11,830 bases of DNA from Chloroflexota bacterium (lineage in GTDB: Bacteria > Chloroflexota > Limnocylindria > Limnocylindrales > CSP1-4): the NCBI GenBank assembly GCA_016200675.1, contig JACQEH010000161.1:1-11830 (forward strand). Reading direction: 5' to 3'. Made by a program: the position numbers and the translations under genes. A model generated the notes under the pieces. It saw only the letters and a list, made by a program, of their open reading frames with translations. It searched no databases and was not told the DNA's origin. Below are positions 1 to 7,020 of the stretch, in pieces. Numbering within the stretch: position 1 is the first letter of the stretch; each line of letters opens with the position of its first letter.

Positions 1-318
1 GATGGTGGTCCGCCCGCTCGAGAGGTCGCCGCGGAGCGAGAGGCCCATGCCCCGTGGCAGGCCGCCGGGCCCGAGGATGGCGTCGAGGGCGGCGAAGCCG
101 GTGGAGTAGGCCCGCGCAGGGTCCGCTGTGCCGGCAACCTCCCCGGGGATCTGCTGCTCGCTCTCCGAGGACCGAGGCGACGCCCCCGCGAGCCATCGGT
201 CCGAGGATGCCATCGCCAGTGCTCCCATCACTTCCCCCGCGGCGCGCGGCGCGGCCGCTCCCCAGCGCGACCGGAGGGTCGTCAGGGCCGCCGTCACGTC
301 CGGGGAAAGGGCCGTCAT
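1..318 (-). CDS. RecA-like ATPase, ImuA'-type, 5' part (cut by window edge)
   Basis: The minus strand is open from the ATG at 318-316 to base 1, giving the first 106 residues of a longer protein. Residues 70-106 read like the core of RecA: STGFAALDAILG (72-83), then GGLPRG (85-90), then a P-loop GDLSSGRTT (97-105). RecA has STGSLALD, GGLPRGR and GPESSGKTT at these places. It is not the housekeeping RecA: the N-terminal region of about 70 residues is too long and unlike RecA, and the P-loop lysine is arginine. An SOS box and promoter lie just upstream, so the best reading is a damage-induced RecA paralogue of the ImuA/ImuA' kind, which works with ImuB and DnaE2 in translesion synthesis. That role is inferred, because the partner genes would lie outside the window. 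I chose ATG 318 because GC-ending codon use begins there and the predicted transcript starts at about 321. ATG 228 or ATG 213, each with a purine-rich stretch upstream, are alternatives. Confidence 0.72.
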   Translation of the reverse strand, partial: MTALSPDVTAALTTLRSRWGAAAPRAAGEVMGALAMASSDRWLAGASPRSSESEQQIPGEVAGTADPARAYSTGFAALDAILGPGGLPRGMGLSLRGDLSSGRTTI

Positions 319-327
319 CAGGTGCCA

Positions 328-356
328 AGTATCGAACATCTGTTCGAATGAATCAA
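328..356 (-). promoter_or_regulatory. SOS-controlled sigma70-type promoter of the RecA-like gene
   Basis: On the minus strand, TTGATT (356-351) and GATACT (333-328) are separated by exactly 17 bases. Each matches the consensus at four of six positions. The LexA palindrome fills the spacer. The predicted start of transcription is near 321, only a few bases from the ATG at 318, so the message would be nearly leaderless if that start is used. Confidence 0.6.
332..347. promoter_or_regulatory. SOS box (LexA operator), perfect palindrome
   Basis: TCGAACATCTGTTCGA is a perfect inverted repeat around a 4-base centre. It matches the LexA operator core GAAC-N4-GTTC known from Bacillus and Actinobacteria. 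It sits between the -35 and -10 of the promoter for the RecA-like gene, where bound LexA would block RNA polymerase. No other copy was noticed in the window. Confidence 0.82.
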
Positions 357-429
357 CTGCCGATTCTGGCCGCCACGGAGCGCCCGGACCGCCGTCGGCG
401 GCCTCGCCGGACCCCCGGAGACCCCGTGC

Positions 430-435
430 TACACT
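430..435 (+). promoter_or_regulatory. Candidate -10 element for tRNA-Ala(CGC)
   Basis: TACACT, in the context GCTACACTCTCGG, lies 41 bases before the tRNA. It closely resembles GCTATACTCCCGG ahead of the second tRNA-Ala gene at 8618. No convincing -35 is visible at the right distance. Confidence 0.4.
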
Positions 436-476
436 CTCGGCCCGTCCAGCCGCCCTGCGTGCTGCGACGCCCCGGT

Positions 477-552
477 GGGGATGTAGCTCAGCTGGAAGAG
501 CACCGCGTTCGCATCGCGGGGGTCAGGGGTTCGAGTCCCCTCATCTCCACCA
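477..552 (+). tRNA. tRNA-Ala (anticodon CGC)
   Basis: A full cloverleaf can be folded. The acceptor stem is GGGGATG (477-483) with CATCTCC (542-548), and the D arm is GCTC/GAGC. The anticodon stem is CCGCG/CGCGG around loop TTCGCAT, with anticodon CGC at 510-512, and the T arm contains GGTTCGAGTCCCC. The discriminator A is at 549 and the CCA end (550-552) is encoded. The D arm and T loop are nearly the same as in the tRNA-Ala(GGC) gene at 8618. The gene stands alone, divergent from the SOS-controlled RecA-like gene and 79 bases before the response regulator. Confidence 0.96.
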
Positions 553-631
553 TCCCCCCTCACGATCTCGACTCGCTGTGGCGCTGACGAATGTGGTTGC
601 GTTCCGCACCGAGCGCGGGCGAGCATAGGGC

Positions 632-1360
632 GTGGCCGATTCCGCACACCCTGAGCCGCGCCTTCGGGTCCTCCTGGCTGAGGACCAGTTCCTGACCCGC
701 GAGGGCACACGGCTGCTGCTCGAAGAGCGGGACGACGTCGAAGTGGTGGGCACGGCGGATGACTTCGAGTCGGTCATCGCTGAGGCGCGGCGACTGGAGC
801 CCGACGTGGTCGTCATGGACGTCAAGATGCCGCCCACGTACACGATGGAGGGGATCGAGGCCGCCCACCGCATCCGGGCGGAGCGTCCTCGCACGGGGAT
901 TCTCGTCCTGACCCAGCACGACGACGAGGCCTACGTCTGGGCGCTCCTGGGTCGCGGGGTGGCAGGCCTCGGCTATCTCCACAAGGTTCGGGTTGGCGAC
1001 CTCGATCAGCTGGTGCGGGCACTGCACGAGGTCGCCGCCGGAGGATCCGTGCTGGATCCACGCATCGTCGAACAACTGCTGGCCCACCGATCGCGCAAGC
1101 CGGGATCGGCCATAGGCACCTTGACGCCGGCCGAGCGCGATACGCTGCGGCTGATGGCCGAGGGCCGGAGTAACCCGGCGATCGCGGACGCCCTGTCCGT
1201 CTCGCTCGGCGCCGTCGAAAAGCGAATCGCGGCGATCCTGTCAAAGCTCGGCCTGGCCGAGGAACGCGATCTCAATCGCCGGGTCGCGGCTGTCCTCATC
1301 TACCTCCGCGAAGCGGCAGGGTCGACGGCAACGGGGCGCCCGCCCGAATCTGCCGTCTGA
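632..1360 (+). CDS. NarL/LuxR-family two-component response regulator
   Basis: This 242-residue protein has an N-terminal receiver domain (about 11-135) and a C-terminal LuxR-type helix-turn-helix (about 164-228). The receiver keeps the acidic pair E17-D18, the phospho-acceptor D63 in VVVMDVKMP, T94, and K118 in YLHK. The DNA-binding part starts LTPAERDTLRLMAEG and continues through NPAIADALSVSLGAVEKR, the usual scanning and recognition helices. It should be phosphorylated by a histidine kinase and then bind DNA as a dimer. The obvious partner is the NarL-type kinase encoded convergently, whose 3' end overlaps this gene by 61 bases. An in-frame stop at 626-628 leaves GTG 632 as the first possible start. 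The ribosome site is weak (AGGG is too close, at 627-630). The targets are unknown. Confidence 0.9.
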   Translation: MADSAHPEPRLRVLLAEDQFLTREGTRLLLEERDDVEVVGTADDFESVIAEARRLEPDVVVMDVKMPPTYTMEGIEAAHRIRAERPRTGILVLTQHDDEAYVWALLGRGVAGLGYLHKVRVGDLDQLVRALHEVAAGGSVLDPRIVEQLLAHRSRKPGSAIGTLTPAERDTLRLMAEGRSNPAIADALSVSLGAVEKRIAAILSKLGLAEERDLNRRVAAVLIYLREAAGSTATGRPPESAV

Positions 1361-3582
1361 ACGTCCGCCGCCGGCGTCGCGGTCGGCACTCGCGCGGCGA
1401 TCAGCGTGCCGCCGCCGAGCGCACTCTGGATCTCCAGCGAGCCGCCAATGGCGGCTACCCGATCGTGCATGTTCTGCAGTCCCGATCCCGTGTTGCCGGA
1501 CGATCGGTCGATGAACCCGGGCCCGTCGTCACTGATCGTGAGAACCACCCATCGCTCCTGGTCGTCGAACCCCAGCGAGACGTGGACACGGGACCCGAGG
1601 GCGTGCTTCTGGGCGTTGGTCATCGCCTCCAGAGCCACGAGGTAGAGCGCCGTCTCGATGTCGGATCCGAGTCGGCGGTTCGCCAGGGAGAGTTCGATCT
1701 CGACGTTGATGTCCATCGGGACGCGGGCGGCCGCGGCCTGCAGGGCGGCCGGAAGGCCCAGATCCGTCAGGATCGTGGGATAGATCCCCCGCCCCAACTC
1801 GCGCAGGGCGAATACGGCCGCCTCCGCTTCGCCGGCAAGGTCGGTGAGCAGCCCGGCCTGCTCGCCGGGCGGCCTCAGGGAAGCGCGTCGCAGACGCGCC
1901 GCCAGGTTCACCAGTTGCTGCTGAACGCCATCATGGAGATCGCGTTCAAGGCGTCGTCGTTCGTCATCCTGGGCGGCAACGATGCGCGCGCGCGACTCGC
2001 GGATCTCCCGCCCATACCGGCCCAGCTCCACGAGACGGGCCTCGAGTTCCAACTGGAGGCGGTTGTTCTGCAGGATCAGGCCGACTTCGCGCCCGAGGGC
2101 CGCGAGCACCTCGAGGTCGGAGGCCTCAATCGGCTCGGTGCGGCGCTCGCCGATCGCCAGCAGTCCGATGGCCACAGGGCCTGCGCGAAGGGTGGCGATG
2201 GCCGCCGGGGACAGGGGCCGAAGCGCATCAAGCTCGGCCGACAGTTCTACCGGCAGGTCGGCCCATAGGAGCGCCCTTGGCTCGCGCGCGACGCCGCCGA
2301 GGACCTTGGAGCTAAGGACGAATGACGGTTGCGGGTCCAGACCATTCGCCGCGAGCGGCCGGAGAGACGCTTCGCCCTCGGCGCTGGAGACGAGCCAGGC
2401 GGCTGCCCAAGCGGCACCGACAGCGTCGCAAGCGGTCTCGACGACCTGTCGCCCGATGTCGGTATCGCGAGACCGTGGGTCCGGGTCCGAGAGGCGCCGG
2501 AGGGCGTGATACCCGCTCCCCTCCAGCCCCAACCGGTACGTGAGCGTGGCCTCGATCCTCTTGCGGAGCTGGGGGAACGCAGCCGAGACGACGAGCGCGA
2601 GAAGCAGCGACAGGAGAGCTCGTGGGTCGCTATCGACGATGATCACGCCCGCGCCGAATGTCACTGGGATCGACGCGGCCGCCAGTCCCAGCCAGACGAT
2701 CCCGACGGAGGCCGCCCGCGTCAGGACGACGTCGATGTCCCAGAGCCGGTAACGGACGGCGCCAGCGGCGAGACCCAGGAGCGGGAGCGGCGACGCGACG
2801 ATGTCGATGGCGCGGGCAGCCGTGCCCGAGAAGCCCGGCTGTGCTTCGAACGGGCCCACAAGCAGACCGACGCCGACGCTGGCGATGGTGCCTGCGACGA
2901 ACCACTTGATCTGCTGACGAAGGAGCTGTGGGCCAGCTCGATAGCGGCTGATGAGCGCCACCAAAGCGCCGAGCAGGAGGACGACCCCGATGGCGTTGGC
3001 GATGGCCGGCAGCGGGGTCGGGTCCAGCGCGTGATACAGCGGGCCCGCCAGATTCCCGGCGACCGTGATACCGATGTTCGCCGGGAGCTGGCCCGGGGGC
3101 GCCGCCATGGTCAGGATGACGGCCGAGCCGATTCCGGCCCCGGCGCCCAGGCGTGCAACCAACCGCCAGCGCGGGCCAGGCAGGCGGCCGTCGGGAAAGA
3201 GCAGGATGAAGAGGGCGAACGGCAGTTGGAGGCTGAAGAGCAGCCAGACGACCAGGAACGCGCCGAGCGCCACCGAACGGTCGATCGGCGCCCCGACGCC
3301 ATAGAGCGCGAGCACGCCCAACGCGTCCGCGACGAGGGCGACGAGAAATGCCGTCACGGCCATGAGCCGGCCGATCACACTTGCTGGCCGAAGACGCAGG
3401 ATCAGCCACCCGGCGATGGCAAGAGAGGCGTAGAGGCTGAGACCCTGAAGCATCGAGCCGTCGACCCGGCGCGTTGCCGCGTAGGTCGCGAAGCCGATGC
3501 CGGCCAGCAGCCCTCCGGCCAAGGTAAGGCGGAACACGATTCGCCGATTCGAAGTCACGACGATTCCCGATGCGCTGGCCAT
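1300..3582 (-). CDS. Membrane-bound sensor histidine kinase, NarL/HisKA_3 type
   Basis: This 760-residue membrane kinase would autophosphorylate in response to an unknown signal and pass phosphate to a NarL-type regulator. The N-terminal third (about 15-335) holds eight or more hydrophobic helices, interrupted by the loop motif YRLWDIDVVLTR (about 278-289). That motif is typical of a kinase group common in Actinobacteria and Chloroflexota. Residues about 370-505 look like a GAF domain, and a short coiled stretch (505-540) leads to the dimerisation/phosphoacceptor box DLHDGVQQQL with His550. The ATPase domain shows the N box EAMTNAQKH (N656), DDGPGF (685-690) and GSGLQNM (699-705). The gene runs towards the response regulator and their ends overlap. 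ATG 3582 is chosen over the adjacent GTG 3585; GAGGTG lies immediately upstream, and a later GTG start is possible. Confidence 0.9.
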   Translation of the reverse strand: MASASGIVVTSNRRIVFRLTLAGGLLAGIGFATYAATRRVDGSMLQGLSLYASLAIAGWLILRLRPASVIGRLMAVTAFLVALVADALGVLALYGVGAPIDRSVALGAFLVVWLLFSLQLPFALFILLFPDGRLPGPRWRLVARLGAGAGIGSAVILTMAAPPGQLPANIGITVAGNLAGPLYHALDPTPLPAIANAIGVVLLLGALVALISRYRAGPQLLRQQIKWFVAGTIASVGVGLLVGPFEAQPGFSGTAARAIDIVASPLPLLGLAAGAVRYRLWDIDVVLTRAASVGIVWLGLAAASIPVTFGAGVIIVDSDPRALLSLLLALVVSAAFPQLRKRIEATLTYRLGLEGSGYHALRRLSDPDPRSRDTDIGRQVVETACDAVGAAWAAAWLVSSAEGEASLRPLAANGLDPQPSFVLSSKVLGGVAREPRALLWADLPVELSAELDALRPLSPAAIATLRAGPVAIGLLAIGERRTEPIEASDLEVLAALGREVGLILQNNRLQLELEARLVELGRYGREIRESRARIVAAQDDERRRLERDLHDGVQQQLVNLAARLRRASLRPPGEQAGLLTDLAGEAEAAVFALRELGRGIYPTILTDLGLPAALQAAAARVPMDINVEIELSLANRRLGSDIETALYLVALEAMTNAQKHALGSRVHVSLGFDDQERWVVLTISDDGPGFIDRSSGNTGSGLQNMHDRVAAIGGSLEIQSALGGGTLIAARVPTATPAADVQTADSGGRPVAVDPAASRR

Positions 3583-3752
3583 CACCTCGATTGTCCGCGT
3601 TGCGCGGCCGCCGGTCGAGGGGGCGATCCACCGTGATCTTCGGGGGATAACCCCAAGGGCGGGGGAGGCGAATCGGCTTGGTCTCGGCCCCTGGCGGGCC
3701 TAGCGTCGCGACGTCCAGGGCCACATCTGGCCTCGAAACACGGGAGGAAGTC
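3583..3752. promoter_or_regulatory. Divergent intergenic region between kinase and membrane-protein genes
   Basis: These 170 bases must hold the promoters of both flanking genes. A candidate plus-strand promoter is TTGGTC (3678-3683) and TAGCGT (3701-3706) with a 17-base spacer, a weak match. An inverted repeat GGGG-ATAA-CCCC at 3643-3654, flanked by TT/AA-like ends, could be an operator for the kinase gene. No clear minus-strand promoter was found. Confidence 0.3.
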
Positions 3753-4406
3753 ATGGAAGCGCGCGCCCTCGCCAGGATCAGTGGCATCGCCGGGTTGGCG
3801 TTCGTCGTCGGCGGGACGGCGATCGAGGCGATATTCCCGGCACCGGTAGAACCCGGCGGAACGGCCGCTGCAATTCTCCAGGCGGGCAGCCAGCCCGGCG
3901 CGGTCGGGACCGTCGCCCTATTGGCGGCCACGACCGGTCTCGGGACCACCATCCTTGTCATCTTCGCGGCTACGCTCGCCCGGTACCTCGACCCGAACAA
4001 TGGTTTCCTGGGTCAGTTCGCCGTGCTGGGCGCGTTCGGAGGCTTTGTGTTGTCGCTTGTTCGGCGGGGTCTGCTCATTGCCTTCGCGCAGGCTGCCGGC
4101 AGCCAGGATCAGAGCGGCGCGATGGCCCTCTACGTGGCCGCCACTGACTCGCTGGTGCGCGTATACGCCTACCCCGTCGCCCTGTTCCTGGGTGCCGCGG
4201 GATGGCTCATCGTCAGCAGCCGATCGCTCCCTGTCTGGTTGGGCTGGACCGCCCTGGCGATCGCGGCCGTGGAAGTCGTCTCGGCGTTTGCGGCCGGCGT
4301 TGCACCCAGCCTGGATCTTGGATACCCGGCGAGCCCGAACGCGCTGGATCGATGGCGAGCTGACCACGTCCGTACGCCACGAAGAGCCGGGAGTCTGGCA
4401 AGATAG
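3753..4406 (+). CDS. Small multi-spanning membrane protein, unknown function
   Basis: The start is ATG 3753, because a strong ribosome site (GGAGGAAG, 3743-3750) precedes it. The reading frame stays open further upstream but without a good start. The 217-residue product has about five hydrophobic helices, near 8-28, 52-76, 86-110, 138-156 and 160-183. A loop at 29-48 contains PVEPGG, and a basic pair follows the third helix's start (VRRG). The opening ARISGIAGLAFVVGG resembles a broad group of uncharacterised actinobacterial-type membrane proteins (DUF4386-like), which is only an impression. The last 35 residues (about 183-217) are polar and arginine-rich with no final helix, which may mean a frameshift near the 3' end. 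It is divergent from the histidine kinase and could be functionally linked to it, but nothing in the sequence proves that. Confidence 0.75.
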   Translation: MEARALARISGIAGLAFVVGGTAIEAIFPAPVEPGGTAAAILQAGSQPGAVGTVALLAATTGLGTTILVIFAATLARYLDPNNGFLGQFAVLGAFGGFVLSLVRRGLLIAFAQAAGSQDQSGAMALYVAATDSLVRVYAYPVALFLGAAGWLIVSSRSLPVWLGWTALAIAAVEVVSAFAAGVAPSLDLGYPASPNALDRWRADHVRTPRRAGSLAR

Positions 4407-4415
4407 CGGCCGCTC

Positions 4416-4441
4416 GCGCCGTCCCGGTCCTGGGACGGCGC
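4416..4441 (+). terminator. GC-rich hairpin after the membrane-protein gene
   Basis: GCGCCGTCCC (4416-4425) pairs perfectly with GGGACGGCGC (4432-4441) around a 6-base loop. It begins nine bases after the stop codon. No T-run follows, so it may be a hairpin-only terminator or an insulator ahead of tRNA-Tyr. Confidence 0.5.
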
Positions 4442-4459
4442 CGACGCGGTCACCGGCGT

Positions 4460-4544
4460 GGGTCGGTTGGGCAGGTGGTGAGCCCAAGGGTCTGTAAAAC
4501 CCTCGCCTTCGGCTGTGGCAGTTCGATTCTGCCCCGGCCCACCA
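4460..4544 (+). tRNA. tRNA-Tyr (anticodon GTA)
   Basis: This is a class II tRNA with a long variable arm, as expected for bacterial tRNA-Tyr. The acceptor stem is GGGTCGG (4460-4466) with CCGGCCC (4534-4540), including one T-G pair. The D stem is GGGC/GCCC. The anticodon stem is AGGGT/ACCCT around loop CTGTAAA, with GTA at 4494-4496. The variable arm is GCC-TTC-GGC, and the T arm is GGCAG-TTCGATT-CTGCC. Discriminator A is at 4541 and CCA is encoded at 4542-4544. The gene converges on the metallopeptidase gene, whose stop lies 24 bases further on. No clear promoter was identified upstream. Confidence 0.95.
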
Positions 4545-4568
4545 GCAACCGGTGACGATGCTCCTCCC

Positions 4569-5372
4569 TCAGGCGGCCTCGATGTTGGCCGGTCCGAGGG
4601 CGGCGTGGAGCTCGTGCGAGTGGGTCCGCAGCCAGCGCCGCCACGTGGCGTGGTCGGCCCGGCGACTCGCCACCAGCTCCCAGAACCGCGGCCCGTGGCC
4701 GAAGACCCGCAGGTGGGCCAGCTCGTGGACGACGACGGTATCGAGGGCCTCTGGCGGAGCCAGGATGAGGCGCCACGAGAAGGACAGCGTGCCCTTCCGG
4801 GAGGCACTCCCCCATCGTGAGCGGGTGTCGCGGAGCGAGACCCGGGCGGGACTGACCGCCAGCGCGCCGGCATGGCGCTCGATCATCCTGGCGATCGCCG
4901 TTCGCGCTCGCTCCCGGAGCCAGGCCCGGAGGACTTCCTCGGGTGGCCTTCGATCGCCGGGGGCGAGGACGACGTGAAGCTCGTCGCCGGATTCCGCTCC
5001 GTGGCGGCCGACCGCGGAACGGCGGCTGCCGGCAGGCCCGGGCGTGAACCGCAGCCGGTGCATCTCGCCGAGGTAGCGGAAGGTGGCCCCGTCGGAGATC
5101 CCGCCGCGAGCCGCCATGAGCTCGCGCTGGTGCGCCGCCCTCGCCAGGTGGCGTCGAAGCCACGGCTCGCGCTCGGCCAGGAAGCGCTCGATGTCGCCTT
5201 CGGGGTGGGCCCAGCCGCGGCGGCTTGCCAGGGGCACCGCGACGATGACGCCCCGCCGGCCGTCTATGGTGACGCGCAGGCCGCGGGATCTGGCGGACCG
5301 CCGGAGACCGTACTCCAGGTGTCCGCCCGGCAGCGAGACGCGGCGCGGCTCGAGGTCTGAGCGGGCGGCCAT
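4569..5372 (-). CDS. YgjP-like zinc metallopeptidase domain protein
   Basis: The 267-residue protein matches the YgjP/DUF45 family of M48-like metallopeptidases. It has the family signature RSRWGSASRKGTLSFSWRL (about 185-203), followed by the zinc-binding helix VVVHELAHL with His216, Glu217 and His220. A third likely ligand, His226, lies in FGHGPRFW. The N-terminal part (about 20-150) carries the short strands and RRLHR-like segments usual in this family. The cellular substrate is unknown; family members are small soluble proteins often found next to unrelated genes. The frame is open upstream to 5735, but that extension is low-complexity and overlaps the divergent gene, so ATG 5372 (MAARSDLEP) is taken as the start. 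GTG 5390 is an alternative. No strong ribosome site is visible, so a leaderless message is possible. Confidence 0.85.
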   Translation of the reverse strand: MAARSDLEPRRVSLPGGHLEYGLRRSARSRGLRVTIDGRRGVIVAVPLASRRGWAHPEGDIERFLAEREPWLRRHLARAAHQRELMAARGGISDGATFRYLGEMHRLRFTPGPAGSRRSAVGRHGAESGDELHVVLAPGDRRPPEEVLRAWLRERARTAIARMIERHAGALAVSPARVSLRDTRSRWGSASRKGTLSFSWRLILAPPEALDTVVVHELAHLRVFGHGPRFWELVASRRADHATWRRWLRTHSHELHAALGPANIEAA

Positions 5373-5454
5373 CGACGGCGATGGTGCCACGCCGTAACGT
5401 TCCGCCGCGACCCGGCGTCTGCCGGGGCATGATGCCGATCGTGGAGGCGGGCCG
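5373..5454. promoter_or_regulatory. Divergent promoter region, metallopeptidase / secreted-protein pair
   Basis: These 82 bases separate two divergent genes and must contain a promoter for each. A perfect short inverted repeat GGCAT-g-ATGCC lies at 5426-5436, and a ribosome site GGAGGCGG (5443-5450) serves the plus-strand gene. I see no convincing -35/-10 pair. Confidence 0.3.
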
Positions 5455-7020
5455 GTGACGGATCGTTCGGGCGACGGGGAGGTGGACCTGCCGGTCTTCG
5501 ACGCCGTCGAGACGATCGACACGGTTGCACGGCAGCCCGGTCCGCGCTCCCGGCTCGGGCCCGGACGCGGGGCCGGCATCGCCGCGGCCATCCTCGTCGT
5601 GATCGTGGGAGGCATCGTGATCGGGAGCTTGCCCAGGGAATCACCGTCGACCTCAGCTGCACCCAGCGGCCTCGGCCCCGTGGCCGTCGTGGCTGCGGGA
5701 AGCGACGGCCCATGCGCGGAGCCGTCGACGAGCACCTACCCCACGCTCTCGATGGCGGTCAGCGGCGTGCCGTACACCGTCCAGGCGCTGTACGCATCCT
5801 CGTACCGCGGCACGGACGGCTCGGGAGTGCAGAGCCCATGGAGCGTGCCGCCGCTGTCCAGCGCGCTGTACGTCCTGCCCCAGGACCGGATCGAGATCGC
5901 TCCGGACCTCGGGGCCTGTTTCCAGAGCCTCCACGTCACCGCCGCGCGGACGGCCCTCGCTCCGGGAGCGGGTCCGATCGGCGGCCTCTTCGAGGAGATC
6001 TTCCGGCCGCCCGCCCACGCGATCACGTTCGACGGGATACAGGCCGGCGATTGGGTCCTTCGCGCGGAGGCCCGCTTCGCATCGCTCGACGGCGACCCCG
6101 CGACGGAGCTCGTAACGATCTCCTACTTCCGGGTCATCGCCGGCGGGGTCGCCGAGGTGACCGACGTCCCGAACGGCGCGCCGGACGCACCGATCGCCAC
6201 GCCCACCGTGGCCTGCGGATTCGGGCCGGCCCGTCCCGATCTGACCCTTCGGCTCGAGGGCGGCCGGCCCGGCGCGGTCGACGGCGTGGCGGACACCTCG
6301 ACGACGCCCGGCATCCCCCAGCCCGTCATCCCCGTCGTCGAGGTCGGCCTCGGCGACTCGCTCCAGCTCGTCGTGGCCGGCGATCTCTGCGCCGTGAGCT
6401 GGGACATCGAGTTCTTCGATACCGGGGGCCAGCCGGGCAACAGCGCCGGCTTCGCGGCGAATCCCTCCGAGGATCCGGGGATCGCGGCACAGAATCGATG
6501 GACGATCGCGCCGACTGGCGACCAGCTCCTCGTGGCCCGCCTCCATTTCGCCGGCGGCATGGACATCGCCAGGACGTGGCACGTGATCGTCCAGCCGTTC
6601 ACGACTCCCGCGGCCTTCCTGATCGCCGACGGCACGCGCTTCCAGGCGCCCGCAAACTGTGGCCTCGAGATCGCCCTCCACAACGGGTACACGTCGAGCG
6701 ATTCGTGCGGCGGGCTCGGCTTCCCGACCGATTCCCCTCCCTTCCGGGTGCGGGCCTTCAAGCCAGTGACCTTCGAGATCCCGGGTTGGAGCATCCGTGC
6801 CTGGAGTGCCTCGTGCGGAAATGTCACCAACGACACCTTCGTCGCCGCCGACGGCTGTAGCCTCGGTGGCGGCTCCTCGGACGCGGGGGCGCCCCTGGCG
6901 ACGGCGCCGGCATTCCTGTTGGCCCCCCGCGACACGATCGTCCTCTTCCGTGCGGACGCCGTTCAGGCGAACGGCGACCAGTTCAGTGTCGACTACCTGG
7001 CCCGGGTGATCGCCCGGTGA
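5455..7020 (+). CDS. Membrane-anchored extracytoplasmic protein with repeated Cys-paired domains, unknown (first paralogue)
   Basis: I do not recognise this 521-residue protein. A cytoplasmic tail of about 39 residues precedes one transmembrane helix (about 40-59, AGIAAAILVVIVGGIVIG). The rest should lie outside the membrane, beginning with a Ser/Pro-rich linker. Eight cysteines fall in four close pairs: 87/155, 254/312, 402/418 and 454/468, which suggests disulphides. Two domains look alike: residues 87-235, and 254-385 with the motif GDLCAVSWDIEF. Each ends in strands such as AGDWVLRAEARFA or GDQLLVARLHFA, as in beta-sandwich folds. A C-terminal region (386-521) contains GWSIRAWSASCG. GTG 5455 is the start, with GGAGGCGG five bases before it. 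Its stop overlaps the start of the next gene, a clear paralogue, so the two are probably translated together. A surface sensor, adhesion or regulatory role is possible but not shown. Confidence 0.85.
   Translation: MTDRSGDGEVDLPVFDAVETIDTVARQPGPRSRLGPGRGAGIAAAILVVIVGGIVIGSLPRESPSTSAAPSGLGPVAVVAAGSDGPCAEPSTSTYPTLSMAVSGVPYTVQALYASSYRGTDGSGVQSPWSVPPLSSALYVLPQDRIEIAPDLGACFQSLHVTAARTALAPGAGPIGGLFEEIFRPPAHAITFDGIQAGDWVLRAEARFASLDGDPATELVTISYFRVIAGGVAEVTDVPNGAPDAPIATPTVACGFGPARPDLTLRLEGGRPGAVDGVADTSTTPGIPQPVIPVVEVGLGDSLQLVVAGDLCAVSWDIEFFDTGGQPGNSAGFAANPSEDPGIAAQNRWTIAPTGDQLLVARLHFAGGMDIARTWHVIVQPFTTPAAFLIADGTRFQAPANCGLEIALHNGYTSSDSCGGLGFPTDSPPFRVRAFKPVTFEIPGWSIRAWSASCGNVTNDTFVAADGCSLGGGSSDAGAPLATAPAFLLAPRDTIVLFRADAVQANGDQFSVDYLARVIAR

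Noticed and set aside
429..710. Minus-strand frame across tRNA-Ala(CGC) containing GTRTPDPRDANAVLFQLSY
   Set aside because: This is the well-known false protein produced by translating the antisense strand of a tRNA gene; the same happens at 8597-8986.
2329..3636. 435-codon plus-strand frame opposite the histidine kinase
   Set aside because: Asp/Arg/Gln/Glu-rich, domain-free product typical of antisense frames in high-GC genes; the kinase on the other strand has all expected motifs.
4450..5430. 326-codon minus-strand frame ending in VGRGRIELPQPKARVLQTLGLTTCP
   Set aside because: Its C-terminus is antisense tRNA-Tyr and the rest is a shifted frame of the YgjP-like gene with arginine/proline-rich composition.
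5373..5735. N-terminal extension of the metallopeptidase gene to 5735
   Set aside because: The added residues are low-complexity and lie over the start and membrane helix of the divergent secreted-protein gene; the domain begins after ATG 5372.
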